Assembly (NCBI GenBank): GCA_965262505.1
Contig: CBDHFM010000024.1
Coordinates: 1-30,174, forward strand
Source: JACPPO01 sp965262505
GTDB lineage: Bacteria > Acidobacteriota > Vicinamibacteria > Vicinamibacterales > UBA2999
Reading direction: 5' to 3'
Length of the DNA stretch: 30,174 nt
Under the pieces are notes generated by a model. The model was given only the letters and a program-made list of their open reading frames with translations. It did not search any database and was not told the origin of the DNA. Position numbers and translations under genes: made by a program. Shown piece after piece: positions 8,894 through 15,813 of the stretch (the first letter of the stretch is position 1; every line of letters starts with the position of its first letter).

Positions 8894-9216
8894 GTCTGTC
8901 TCCTTCGCCACGTCTCGTCCCATCTCGTGGGGTCCGGTCGATAGGCCGTCACCACGACCGCCGGTGAGTCTTGACCCGCAGGGATACCCCAGACCACATG
9001 AATGGGTTGCCCCGCTCCATCGCGCTGCAGCACGAGGCAGCACGGCCCCCTTGGATAATCAGGGTAATTTTCAATCAGTACGGCCTTAGCCAGTCCCTCG
9101 ACGACATCACGTACCCGGATCTCGTCCGCGGCGAGCTCTTCGTAGCCGTGAACCGAAATTTGTACGTCGAGGCGCTTGCCCAGCGCCAAGATGTGTTCCA
9201 GGGTTCCTCTATTCAT
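8890..9216 (-). CDS. DUF4258-type toxin candidate
   Basis: 108 residues with the DUF4258 pattern: an N-terminal ISVHGYEELAADEI (HxxxE), a helix leading to VLIENYPDYPRGPCCLV, then the central strand HVVWGIP and a C-terminal VVVTAYRPDPTRWDE. Proteins of this family resemble RelE/BrnT-like toxins and usually sit beside a small partner gene, as here. The ATG has no upstream ribosome site; it overlaps the edge of an inverted repeat ATGATA/TATCAT (9215-9232) that could be an operator, with a TATAAT-like -10 box at 9244-9249 on the minus strand. The first 16 codons are part of a 162-bp tandem duplication. Toxin activity is inferred. Confidence 0.7.
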   Translation of the reverse strand: MNRGTLEHILALGKRLDVQISVHGYEELAADEIRVRDVVEGLAKAVLIENYPDYPRGPCCLVLQRDGAGQPIHVVWGIPAGQDSPAVVVTAYRPDPTRWDETWRRRQT

Positions 9217-9232
9217 GATAACAAGCTATCAT
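9215..9232. promoter_or_regulatory. Inverted repeat at the DUF4258 start (operator candidate 1)
   Basis: ATGATAACAAGCTATCAT: 6-base arms ATGATA/TATCAT around six bases. It overlaps the start codon of the DUF4258 gene. Exactly repeated at 9377-9394 and related to the 10307-10318 palindrome between parA and repA. Confidence 0.5.
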
Positions 9233-9378
9233 GAATACGTTGAATTATAGGCTTTCCACATGGCAAGGAAGAGTCGGGGCTTCGAGCCTTTCATGAAGCC
9301 AAATTCTGCTCCGGCCCTGGCGCTGAAAACGAGGCGCTTGCCCAGCGCTAAGATGTGTTCCAGGATTCCTCTATTCAT
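9229..9378 (-). CDS. Chimeric 49-residue ORF formed by tandem duplication
   Basis: The frame starts with the same ATG context as the DUF4258 gene, encodes its first 16 residues with one change (MNRGILEHILALGKRL), then passes in frame across the duplication junction into the last 33 residues of the parB-like protein (VFSARAGAEFGFMKG onward) and stops at 9229. It is complete, carries its own copy of the inverted-repeat leader, and lies in line between the two parent genes. Whether it is made or does anything is unknown; it may simply be the by-product of the duplication. A truncated ParB-like tail could interfere with the full protein, but that is speculation. Confidence 0.5.
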   Translation of the reverse strand: MNRGILEHILALGKRLVFSARAGAEFGFMKGSKPRLFLAMWKAYNSTYS

Positions 9379-9394
9379 GATAACAAGCTATCAT
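9377..9394. promoter_or_regulatory. Inverted repeat, duplicated copy (operator candidate 2)
   Basis: Same 18 bases as 9215-9232, carried on the second duplication unit, overlapping the start codon of the chimeric ORF and the stop of the parB-like gene. Confidence 0.45.
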
Positions 9395-9630
9395 GAAATA
9401 ATTGAGTTATAGGCTTTCCACATGGCAAGGAAGAGTCGGGACTTCGAGCCTTTCATGAAGCCAAATTCCGCTCCGGCCCTGGCGCTGAAAGCGAGGAACA
9501 CCTCCGGTGGCACCATCACCTGGATCGGCTTCTTCTTTCCTTCGAAAGACCGTGGGTTGGCTTGGACCAGCGGCGGCGTGTCCTCACGCGTCGGTGGCGC
9601 CCCTTTTTTGAGTGCAGACGTATTCGCCAT
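9391..9630 (-). CDS. Small ParB/ParG-like partner of ParA (replicon 1)
   Basis: 79 residues. A basic, probably disordered N-terminus (MANTSALKKGAPPTRED) is followed by a compact C-terminal part, KKPIQVMVPPEVFLAFSARAG and FLAMWKAYNS, which fits a ribbon-helix-helix type DNA-binding fold with a beta strand (IQVMV) and two helices. Such small proteins follow parA in type Ib partition loci and bind the centromere and promoter. AAGGAGA lies 8 bases before the ATG; the ATG shares a base with the parA stop (a GTG at 9633 is an alternative). Identification rests on position and size more than on sequence. Confidence 0.6.
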   Translation of the reverse strand: MANTSALKKGAPPTREDTPPLVQANPRSFEGKKKPIQVMVPPEVFLAFSARAGAEFGFMKGSKSRLFLAMWKAYNSIIS

Positions 9631-10307
9631 CACAGATTCTCCTTCGTGGCCGTGACTGATACCAGGCGATCGATCATCGCCTGCGCCAGCCGCTCGGCCT
9701 GTTCGTTCAAGCTTCGATACGAGGTTTCGGTCGCCGTCTTTCCCGCATCGTGTGCCACGCCGTAGGCGGTGGAGATTGGGAGAAACCCCTCAAGGAGGGT
9801 GTAGTCAGTCTGTTTAAGGTAAGCCTGAGCTGCAGCGATCTCCGTCGCGCTGCGGGTCGTCTTCGCAAGCGCGAAGGCTATGCGGTCGCGATCGATGCCA
9901 CAATCAGCCAAATTGTGAGCGAGTTTTACAGCCGGTCGAAGATCGTCCTTCGTCTGGCCGGTGGGGATGACGATCAAATGGGCAGCCCTGGCGATCTCAA
10001 TCGTCTGCTGTGAGGAGTGCGGGCGGCCATCGAGGATGTAGGCGTTGAAGCGCGTCGCCTCGGCAAGGGCTGTCTTGAGATTTCCAAAGGGCTGGACTTG
10101 TATCTCAGGCTCGATGCCAGCTTCCGCCCGGTCGCTCGCCCACTCGGTGCAGGTTGTCTGCTGAGTGTCCAGATCGGCGATCTTGACGGTAAAGCCGTCC
10201 TGGGCCAACTCGCGCGCAAAGAGGCGCGCCAAGGTTGACTTTCCGGCTCCACCCTTCTGCGAAACTAAGCCAATGATGTAGGTCAAAGCAGATAACCACC
10301 AAAACAC
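9630..10307 (-). CDS. parA: ParA-family partition ATPase (replicon 1)
   Basis: ParA/MinD-type ATPase of 225 residues, or 218 if the TTG at 10286 (MTYIIGLVSQ) is the true start, which fits the family better than the upstream GTG at 10307. The deviant Walker A QKGGAGKST is near the N-terminus, followed by the Walker A' strand IADLDTQQT and a Walker B region YILDGRP. The protein is small and lacks an N-terminal DNA-binding domain, as in type Ib (ParF-like) systems, where the partner protein controls transcription. It is divergent from repA; the 46-bp gap contains a perfect 12-bp palindrome likely used to regulate one or both genes. Paralogous in role to the ParA at 15814-16482, but only distantly similar. 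Confidence 0.88.
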   Translation of the reverse strand: MFWWLSALTYIIGLVSQKGGAGKSTLARLFARELAQDGFTVKIADLDTQQTTCTEWASDRAEAGIEPEIQVQPFGNLKTALAEATRFNAYILDGRPHSSQQTIEIARAAHLIVIPTGQTKDDLRPAVKLAHNLADCGIDRDRIAFALAKTTRSATEIAAAQAYLKQTDYTLLEGFLPISTAYGVAHDAGKTATETSYRSLNEQAERLAQAMIDRLVSVTATKENL

Positions 10308-10318
10308 ATGATATCATG
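10307..10318. promoter_or_regulatory. Perfect palindrome between parA and repA
   Basis: CATGATATCATG, a perfect 12-base palindrome in the divergent parA-repA gap, sharing the ATGATA/TATCAT half-sites with the inverted repeats at 9215-9232 and 9377-9394. Likely operator for the ParB-like or toxin-antitoxin protein. Confidence 0.5.
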
Positions 10319-10353
10319 GTAGCATAATCGTATGAAATCATGGAATAAAGCCC

Positions 10354-11337
10354 ATGGAACGTAAACGAGGCGGGTTCGTGCCCATCGGCGACGTGGTCGC
10401 TGGTGTCGATCTGCCAGGCGGTCGCGCCTTGCCGCCGGCCGCGCCCCAAGCGCGGCACCACTTCACCCGTCTCGACCAGATTGACCAGCTCGTTGACGCG
10501 AGCGAGGCGGACGCTGATCTGGGTTTTATGGCGCGGCTGCTCGTGCTCTGCTCCCTGCCGCGCACGAACCCCAAAACCCGGCTTCAGTACGTCCGGCGCA
10601 ACGGGCCGTACACCTTGGTGCTAACGGCGGGCGGACGCCCGCCGCGGCTGCCCTACGGCAACATCCCGCGTCTGCTCCTGGCGTGGGTGTGCACCGAAGC
10701 AGTCAGGACGCAATCGCGCGAGTTGGTCCTCGGCCGGTCGTTGTACGAGTTCATGCGAAAGCTCGGCATGGACGATCGCAGTGGGAGCGCGCGAGGAGAT
10801 CGGTCTCGGCTCAAGAATCAAATGCGCCGGCTCTTTCATTCCCACGTGGAATTGATTTACGAGGACGCTCGCGGGGAGCGGTTCGTGAACTCAGCCATCG
10901 CGGATCGCGGGGAATTCTGGTGGGACACCACGCGGCCCGACGCGGCCGTGTTGTGGGACAGCACGATCCAGCTCGGGGAGCAGTTCTTCAACGAGGTTAT
11001 CGCGCATCCGATCCCACTCGACCTGAACATCCTGCGGTCGCTCAAGCGGTCGGCGCTCGGCCTCGACCTCTACTTGTGGCTAACCTATCGCACGTTCGCA
11101 CTTAAGCGCCCGCTGCGCCTTTCGTGGAAACAGCTCTACCGGCAATTCGGCGCGGACCCGGCGAACGCGTGGAAACACAGCACCGTTAAGAGTTTTCGGG
11201 TGGTGTGTCTGCGCGAGCTGAAAAAAATCACCCGGGCGTGGCCGGGCCTGCACTATCAGACGGTGACGGGTGGCCTCGTCGTGTCACCGTCGCCGCCGCG
11301 CATCGCGCCGGCACAGCTCCATCTCATCAGCGAATAG
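10354..11337 (+). CDS. repA: Plasmid replication initiator RepA, replicon 1 (RepA_C family)
   Basis: 327-residue initiator of the plasmid-encoded RepA family (RepA_C). Hallmark stretches are FMARLLVLCSLPRTNP near residue 58, LPYGNIPRLLLAWVCTEA, ELVLGRSLYEFMRKLGM, then HPIPLDLNILRSLKRSALGLDLYLWLTYRTF and the C-terminal TVTGGLVVSPSPPRI. It should bind the three iterons that begin 150 bp after its stop and open the origin with DnaA. It is closely related along its whole length to the second initiator at 17367-18356 (roughly two thirds identical by eye), with differences concentrated in the N-terminal 50 residues, the middle, and about residues 265-290. The ATG has only a weak ribosome site. Confidence 0.93.
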   Translation: MERKRGGFVPIGDVVAGVDLPGGRALPPAAPQARHHFTRLDQIDQLVDASEADADLGFMARLLVLCSLPRTNPKTRLQYVRRNGPYTLVLTAGGRPPRLPYGNIPRLLLAWVCTEAVRTQSRELVLGRSLYEFMRKLGMDDRSGSARGDRSRLKNQMRRLFHSHVELIYEDARGERFVNSAIADRGEFWWDTTRPDAAVLWDSTIQLGEQFFNEVIAHPIPLDLNILRSLKRSALGLDLYLWLTYRTFALKRPLRLSWKQLYRQFGADPANAWKHSTVKSFRVVCLRELKKITRAWPGLHYQTVTGGLVVSPSPPRIAPAQLHLISE

Positions 11338-11452
11338 GCCCCAGCGGGCCGCGAGATTGCTGCCTGTGAGGTGTTCAGCCTTGGGGTGGAGTTGTGTTGC
11401 CGGCAGGCTCACACAAGCGGCTCTACGGGCCGCTCAGTGCCTCGCGCGGGAC

Positions 11453-11575
11453 TTTTCCACAAAACCCTGTGAATCCGCGAGTTTTCCATCGGTGAAACAG
11501 GCTCCATGTTTTGAGCCAGACTATCGGTGAAACAAGCTCCATTTATGGTCTAAACTATCGGTGAAACAGGCTCCA
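11453..11575. other. Replication origin of replicon 1: DnaA box and three iterons
   Basis: A DnaA-box-like TTTTCCACA lies at 11453-11461. Three direct iterons ATCGGTGAAACAGGCTCCAT follow at 11487-11506, 11522-11541 (one base different) and 11556-11575, spaced 35 and 34 bases start to start, about three DNA turns. An AT-rich stretch with repeated GTAC motifs (11577-11622) follows and is the probable unwinding region. The 50 bases around the DnaA box also occur at 18438-18488 and 20199-20249. Confidence 0.85.
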
Positions 11576-12120
11576 TGTACAAATAGTACTGATCAAATAG
11601 TAAGTACCGACAAGTACGTACAGGCCGGTGGCCTGTTCACTCTCGACTCGCCTGACGGCTGAAAAAGGCTCGACTCAGCCACCGAATGGCGAGGGTAATG
11701 AGGGGAACGGCCACGAAGGCGGCGGATTTACTCAGAGAATCAACACACGGCGGTTGCTAGGCCGGCAACATCCACCCACAAAACAGCCCCGGATGCCTCC
11801 GCGTTCCGGGCGTGTCAACGGCTGCGCCGTCCTCCGCTGGCGCTCCGGCCGCGAAGCGGTCGAGGGGCTTGAATATGGACTACGAGCGGCACAGTTTTTC
11901 GCAAGCGCAGGGCTACGAGGAGATTCCAGGGCCGCTCCGCGTCGCAGTCGGTGTCACAACGGCCGCCGGTTGATCGGATTCTAGGGGACGCCTTGCGGCG
12001 GTTGTCCCACCTCGCCGGCAAGGGCCGATGATGCGCCCTAGCGGCTGTGGCCGAAGTCCCGGTCGACGTCACGCGCGGGCCGCCAGCCCGACTCGACGGC
12101 GTAGCTCGGCGTCGCCGGCG
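11576..12120. other. Origin-distal non-coding region of replicon 1
   Basis: No gene is recognisable in about 540 bases. Its first 150 bases parallel the equivalent region after the second origin (GTACTGATCAA, CGACAAGTACGTACAGGCC and ATGAGGGG are shared), so it belongs to the origin. A 37-base stretch at 11814-11850 is repeated exactly at 18982-19018. Confidence 0.6.
11814..11850. repeat. 37-bp perfect repeat, origin-distal copy 1
   Basis: Starts GTCAACGGCTGCGCCG and ends GCTCCGGCC; identical to 18982-19018 in the same orientation relative to repA. It lies 239 bp beyond the last iteron here and 388 bp beyond it in replicon 2. Flanking sequence is not conserved, so the element itself seems constrained. 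Confidence 0.8.
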
Positions 12121-12750
12121 TCAGCAGATGCCAGCCTGAGTTGCCCCATAAGTAGCCTGCTCCACCGTGTACTTGTCACCGAACTCGGAGGACAGCTGGT
12201 CGATCAGGCCCTGGCACGAGAATCCCGACAACTCAAGGTACGAAACAGCAGACCTCGCTGCCTGTGCGTTCCAGTCGGTGCTCAAGCTGTTGACCGCGAC
12301 CGTGGCATCTCCAACGCTGTAACTGTCTCCGAACTCCGACGACAACTGGTCGATCAAGGCCTGACGTGAGAACCCTGACAGCTGCAATTACGAGTTCGCT
12401 GAACGAACGGCGTTCCGCTGAGCCGCAGTTAGGTTGCCAGACGCGGGGGAGCCTGACGGCGCAGCGGTAACGTTGTTGGCGGGGGCCCCGTCGGCAGCGC
12501 CTGGCGCGGAGTCTCGAGGAGGTGGGGGCGGTGTTGGGCTTGCGGGCGCCGCGGCCGCGGCTTCCTCAGATGCAGGTTCCGCTGGATCGTCCGGCATGAG
12601 CGACACGCCCATGACGGCCAGCGCGACCGACAGCAACCAGATCCACACCGACGTTATCCGGTTGGGCAACCTAGCTGCCTTCGGGTTGATGAGCCCGACC
12701 ACAGCCCACACGAAGACGGCGAACGATACCAACGCTATGAGCTCACCCAC
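12121..12750 (-). pseudogene. Ltp-like membrane protein with Ltp repeats, broken by an in-frame TAA
   Basis: Reading from 12750, two hydrophobic segments in the first 55 residues (ALVSFAVFVWAVVGLI and WIWLLSVALAVMGVSLM) are followed by an Ala/Pro-rich linker (about 58-105) and two Ltp-type repeats: LSGFSRQALIDQLSSEFG and LSGFSCQGLIDQLSSEFG. A TAA at 12388-12390 interrupts the frame exactly where the second repeat has a tyrosine codon (SANS-stop-LQLSGF versus AVSYLELSGF), so a single TAC-to-TAA change explains it. Phage-encoded Ltp lipoproteins block DNA entry of related phages; plasmid homologues are of unknown role. No lipobox is seen, so the membrane anchor is the N-terminal hairpin. It could be a pseudogene, a read error, or two separate products. 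Confidence 0.75.
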
Positions 12751-12854
12751 GCACCACTCTCCCCTGATCCTCAGGCAGTGTTATGGTGACGTTCTTCATC
12801 GTGGGGTCTCCAATACTCACTACACAAAAATAGTTAAACACAGAAATTGCGTCA

Positions 12855-13150
12855 ACTCTGGTTATGGTTGGTGCTCCACTCCGGCTCCTGGGAGGCGATC
12901 CCGCGCGAGCTCAGCGCGGAGGACCGCCGCGCGCTCGTGCGCGACTACGCGCAGCGGTCCTTTGTGGACCGTGGGATGGTCGCTGATATTGCCTTCCACG
13001 GCGGGCAGGGTGAGAACCCGCACGCCCACATCATGCTGACCACCCGGACCCTCACCCCGGAGGGCTTCGGGAACAAGAATCGGAAGTGGAACAAGAAAGA
13101 GCAGCTGGTGACCTGGCGCAAGGACTGGGCCGACCGCGCGGCCGGTCCCG
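12855..13150 (+). pseudogene. Internal fragment of a MobA/MobL (MOBQ-type) relaxase
   Basis: An open frame contains IPRELSAEDRRALVRDYAQ, then MVADIAFHGGQGENPHAHIMLTTR and a following NKKEQLVTWRKDWAD helix. HAHIM is the metal-binding HxH motif III of HUH relaxases, and the flanking pattern is that of the MobA/MobL family (PF03389-like). The N-terminus with the catalytic tyrosine and the C-terminal half are missing; the right end runs into a resolvase fragment at about 13153. It is unrelated to the relaxase at 21171, so the plasmid once carried, or recombined with, a second mobilization system. Confidence 0.75.
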
Positions 13151-13152
13151 CG

Positions 13153-13224
13153 ACTGGGAACCGTCCGCCTCTGAGACGCGGGCGTAGCCGATCCGCATGT
13201 GTCGTAAACGGTCGTTTGCGACAC
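13153..13224 (-). pseudogene. Resolvase N-terminal fragment with half of a res site
   Basis: On the minus strand an ATG (13196-13198) opens MRIGYARVSEADGSQS, the serine-recombinase N-terminus with its catalytic Ser, and then similarity is lost at the relaxase fragment. Upstream, 13196-13224 keeps the TGTCGTAAACGG/TCGTTTGCGACA inverted repeat (subsite I) but none of the further subsites seen at 8528-8642 and 15604-15715. Confidence 0.65.
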
Positions 13225-13258
13225 TTTCGAGCGACATCACGGTCCAGCGCGCTCCGAT

Positions 13259-13406
13259 TCAAGGGGCGAGGACCTTCTCGCCCTGCGGCCCGACGTGCCG
13301 GTAGAGCGTCACGGGCCTGATTCCGAGTTCACGGCAGAGTGCGGACACGGAAGTGGCGCGGTGCGCCATCGCGGCCTGGGCCAGCCGCACCTGGGCTTTC
13401 GACAGC
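13259..13406 (-). pseudogene. Resolvase C-terminal fragment
   Basis: The minus-strand frame ends LSKAQVRLAQAAMAHRATSV, then SALCRELGIRPVTLYRHVGPQGEKVLAP and a stop at 13259. This is the C-terminal helix-turn-helix of a Tn3-type resolvase. Similarity breaks at about 13406, directly where the VWA protein frame begins on the other strand. Confidence 0.75.
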
Positions 13407-14129
13407 GTCTTCCCGAGCGACGCGGCGCTGCGCATCGCCGTCCTGGTCGACGTGAGCGGGAGTATGGCCATCGACCGCACCATCGACCGGGCCTGGAGAG
13501 CGGTCGACCACATCGTCGCCGCGCTGCAACCAGGTCGCGACGAGCTCGCGCTCTTCACCTTCGACACCGTCCTGCGCGAGGTGGTGCCGTTCACCACCGA
13601 GTTCGATCGGTTCGACGACATGACCGAGAAGGGCACGGAGAAGCCCTACGGCAAGACCTCGCTCTACGACGCGGTTGCCGACACCGCTACCCTCGTCGGC
13701 CAGTTCGGCAGCATCCACCACGCGCTGCTGGTGGTGACCGACGGCGTGGACACCGGCAGCTGGCGCACGGCAGAGGAGGTCTCGCGCGTGGCCAGCGAGG
13801 TCTCCGTGCCGGTTCACCTGCTCACCGTGGGCGGTCCGCTCGACGCGCGCGACGGCGCGGGCGGCACCGACAGCGCCGCGCTGACCGCACCCCGCGCCGA
13901 CCTCGCGCGCTGGACGGGCGGCAGCGTGCGGGCGACGAGCACGGGTGACGACGTGCGCGAGGCGCTCGCGCACGTGCTGGAGGGGCGACGCTCTCAGGAC
14001 GTCGTGACGTTTAAGCCCGGTTTCCGGCGCGGCGGGCACCCGATCCGGATTCGAATGTCGGATAATGACTGGGTTGTGCAGGTCCGCAACGGCTACGTGG
14101 CGGGAAGGGCGCGACTGACTCGAAGATGA
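13353..14129 (+). CDS. VWA-domain protein, 5' truncated
   Basis: Up to 258 residues from a GTG at 13353, but the first 18 residues are antisense of the resolvase fragment; true homology starts at about 13406 with FPSDAALRIAVLVDVSGSM. DVSGS is the metal-binding MIDAS motif (DxSxS), and the Rossmann-like order is complete (LALFTFDTVLREV, GKTSLYDAV with the MIDAS Thr, ALLVVTDGVD). The end, IRIRMSDNDWVVQVRNGYVAG, matches the C-terminus of VWFA-related proteins common in Acidobacteria and similar soil lineages. The missing 5' part would include a signal peptide, so the product is probably cytoplasmic and non-functional unless a new start is used. It lies 23 bp before the OmpA gene and was likely co-transcribed with it. 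Confidence 0.75.
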   Translation: MARCAIAAWASRTWAFDSVFPSDAALRIAVLVDVSGSMAIDRTIDRAWRAVDHIVAALQPGRDELALFTFDTVLREVVPFTTEFDRFDDMTEKGTEKPYGKTSLYDAVADTATLVGQFGSIHHALLVVTDGVDTGSWRTAEEVSRVASEVSVPVHLLTVGGPLDARDGAGGTDSAALTAPRADLARWTGGSVRATSTGDDVREALAHVLEGRRSQDVVTFKPGFRRGGHPIRIRMSDNDWVVQVRNGYVAGRARLTRR

Positions 14130-14141
14130 CACACGTTACTC

Positions 14142-14155
14142 AAGGAGGAACCATG
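14142..14155 (+). promoter_or_regulatory. RBS that fixes the OmpA lipoprotein start
   Basis: AAGGAGG at 14142-14148 lies 4 bases before the ATG at 14153 and selects it over the in-frame ATG at 14126, which would put an unlikely polar stretch ahead of the signal peptide. Confidence 0.7.
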
Positions 14156-14818
14156 CGGATGATGCTGAAGCAGGTAGCGTTGGTGGGAGTGGTCGCGCTG
14201 GTCGCGTCGGCGTGCGCGACTCGGGGCTTTGTACGCCGGGAAGCCGCGGCGGTCGACGCCAAGGTCGACACCCTGGCGGCCACGGTCGAGGAGACACAGG
14301 AGCGCACGCTTCAGAACGAGGAACAGATTGGCGTGGTCGACCAGCGCGCCCAAGCGGTCGGACAGGCGGCGGAGAGGGGTCAGCAGGCGGCGGACGCTGC
14401 CGGCCAGGCCGCCGAGGCGGTCGACAGGCGCGTGGATGGGGTCGAGGAAGAGGCGCGGCGCTTCATGTTCGAGGTCACGCTCAACGAGCCGCAGGGCAGC
14501 TTCGAGCTCGGCCGGGCCGACTTGCCGGATGCCGCGCGCGCCCGGATCGATCAGCTGGTGGGCCAGATCCAGGCCGACCCCCAGAACGTGTACTTCGAGA
14601 TCGAGGGGCACACGGACTCGACCGGTTCGGAGCGCCGCAACATGCAGCTCGGCATGCAGCGCGCCGAGATGGTGAAGATCTACCTGCACGACCAGCACAA
14701 CGTGCCGCTGCACAGAATCAGCGTGCGGAGCTTCGGCGAGGATCGCCCGGCGGCACCGAACGACACCGCGGAAGGGCGGGTGCAGAACCGCCGCGTCGTG
14801 ATCCGGGTCCTGTCGTAG
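14153..14818 (+). CDS. OmpA-family outer-membrane lipoprotein
   Basis: 221 residues. The signal peptide MRMMLKQVALVGVVALVASAC has a lipobox-like VASAC with the lipid-modified Cys at 21. An alanine- and glutamine-rich coiled coil (about 30-105, with QRAQAVGQAAERGQQAADAA) follows, then an OmpA C-terminal domain (about 115-221) with the peptidoglycan-binding pattern YFEIEGHTDSTGSERRNMQL and QNRRVVIRV. It probably anchors the outer membrane to peptidoglycan, so the donor was a diderm. The gene looks intact and has a good RBS and a downstream hairpin. It and the VWA gene appear to be chromosomal cargo trapped between two resolvase remnants in the same orientation. Confidence 0.88.
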   Translation: MRMMLKQVALVGVVALVASACATRGFVRREAAAVDAKVDTLAATVEETQERTLQNEEQIGVVDQRAQAVGQAAERGQQAADAAGQAAEAVDRRVDGVEEEARRFMFEVTLNEPQGSFELGRADLPDAARARIDQLVGQIQADPQNVYFEIEGHTDSTGSERRNMQLGMQRAEMVKIYLHDQHNVPLHRISVRSFGEDRPAAPNDTAEGRVQNRRVVIRVLS

Positions 14819-14827
14819 CATCGAGAG

Positions 14828-14861
14828 GTGGGGGCGGGCCGCGTTAGCGCCCCGCCCCCAC
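14828..14861 (+). terminator. Strong hairpin after the OmpA gene
   Basis: Perfect 11-bp stem GTGGGGGCGGG / CCCGCCCCCAC with a 12-base loop, 9 bases after the stop. There is no T run, so it may act as an mRNA 3' stabilizer or a weak terminator. Confidence 0.65.
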
Positions 14862-14865
14862 CCGA

Positions 14866-15098
14866 TCACCGCCCGGCGGACTTTCCTTCCGCCATCGGGC
14901 GCACCCGCGCCCGAGGGTCCAGAGTACGGCCAGCCGCGAGCCCGTAGACCACCTCGAGCTGTGCTGGGAAGCGGAGCACATGCTCCCGAGTCGCGGGCCG
15001 CGATGAGGAGGCTTCTTGATGACGCACCTGCTCGGACCACTCGAGCGCCTGCAGGCTAGCGGCAGTGAAGGCCTGACACGGCCTTGGGCGGCGCAGGT
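14866..15098 (-). other. Possible gene remnant of unknown function
   Basis: A minus-strand frame of about 77 residues (ALEWSEQVRHQEASSS, then REHVLRFPAQLEVVYGLAAG) ends near the OmpA hairpin and opens at the end of the resolvase pseudogene with no good start. Composition is protein-like but I do not recognise a family. It may be the 3' end of a gene brought in with the OmpA segment. Confidence 0.25.
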
Positions 15099-15612
15099 TC
15101 AAGGGGCAAGGTCCTTCTCGCCTTGCTCGCGCAACTGGCCCTGCGGCCCAACGTACCGGTAGAGCGTCACGGGGGTGATCCCGAGTTCACGGCAGAGCGC
15201 GGTCACGGAGGTGTCGCGGTGCGCCCTCGCGGCCTGGGCCAGCCGCACCTGCGCTTTCGACAGCGCGAAGGTCCTGCCGCCGTGGCGCCCGGCCGCCGGG
15301 GTGGTGTCGATCTGCGCCGCCTTGCCCGGTGCGCACCCGCAGGCCCACGCCGCGGGCCGACAGGTCCTGCACGGTGTTGACCAGGTGGGCGAGGGTGCGG
15401 CCGAGGCGATCGAGTTTCCAGACCACGAGCACGTCGCCCGTCCGGAGCGCGCGCACGCAGCTGTCAAGTCCCGGGCGGTCGTCGCGGACGCCGGACGCGA
15501 CGTCGTGGTAGACGTAGCCGGCGTCGATGCCCGCGGCCTGCAGCGCGACGCGCTGCAGGTCCAGCGACTGGAAGCCGTCCGCCTTGGAGACGCGGGCGTA
15601 GCCGATCCACCT
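15099..15612 (-). pseudogene. tnpR: Tn3-type resolvase, decayed
   Basis: Most of a serine resolvase can be read on the minus strand: IGYARVSKADGFQSLDLQR with the catalytic Ser, DVLVVWKLDRLGRTLAHLVN, and the C-terminal HTH region RTFALSKAQVRLAQAARAHR to GEKDLAP. Three lesions inactivate it. The start ATG is AGG where the fragment at 13198 has ATG; one extra base shifts the frame after GLRVRTGQG; and a segment normally containing FAALAEFERELIRERT is missing between AAGR and HGGR. The upstream res site (15604-15715) is still well preserved. It is a different lineage from the active resolvase at 25242. Confidence 0.85.
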
Positions 15613-15715
15613 GTGTCGTAAACGGCCGTTTGCGACACATGGGCGAAAGCGCCCCCAGGCGCGCGCTGCCGTGTGTCGTATCCCGTGTCGGATTCTCTGT
15701 CTTGCAAACGTCGAG
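15604..15715. repeat. res-like recombination site, copy B
   Basis: Lies directly upstream of the decayed resolvase start. It holds the inverted repeat TGTCGTAAACGG/CCGTTTGCGACA and two further degenerate repeats, and is about 90% identical by eye to 8528-8642. Confidence 0.65.
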
Positions 15716-15762
15716 TGCGTGGGCCAGTAAGCTGGGACACCTTGACCGATTCAAAGTGAGTG

Positions 15763-15783
15763 TACATGTATACTATACATGTA
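15763..15783. promoter_or_regulatory. Perfect inverted repeat upstream of parA of replicon 2
   Basis: Ten-base arms TACATGTATA and TATACATGTA around a single C, 30 bp before the parA ATG. AT-rich and symmetric; most likely the operator bound by the ribbon-helix-helix partner. The TACATGTA/TGTATATATGTA words recur after the partner gene (16722-16795). Confidence 0.7.
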
Positions 15784-15813
15784 GACTGGTAGTACTGTAT
15801 TCTTTTCCCGTTA

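Larger units (their letters stand above)
9169..9492. repeat. Tandem direct duplication, two 162-bp units
   Basis: Unit 1 is 9169-9330 and unit 2 is 9331-9492; by eye they differ at about ten positions with no length change. Each holds, in minus-strand order, the last third of the parB-like gene, the intergenic inverted repeat, and the first 16 codons of the DUF4258 gene. The junction between the units creates a new chimeric frame (9229-9378). Confidence 0.9.

Noticed and set aside
12434..13039. 201-residue plus-strand frame opposite the Ltp-like gene
   Set aside because: Reads antisense through the Ala/Pro-rich linker; the Ltp repeats fix the coding strand.
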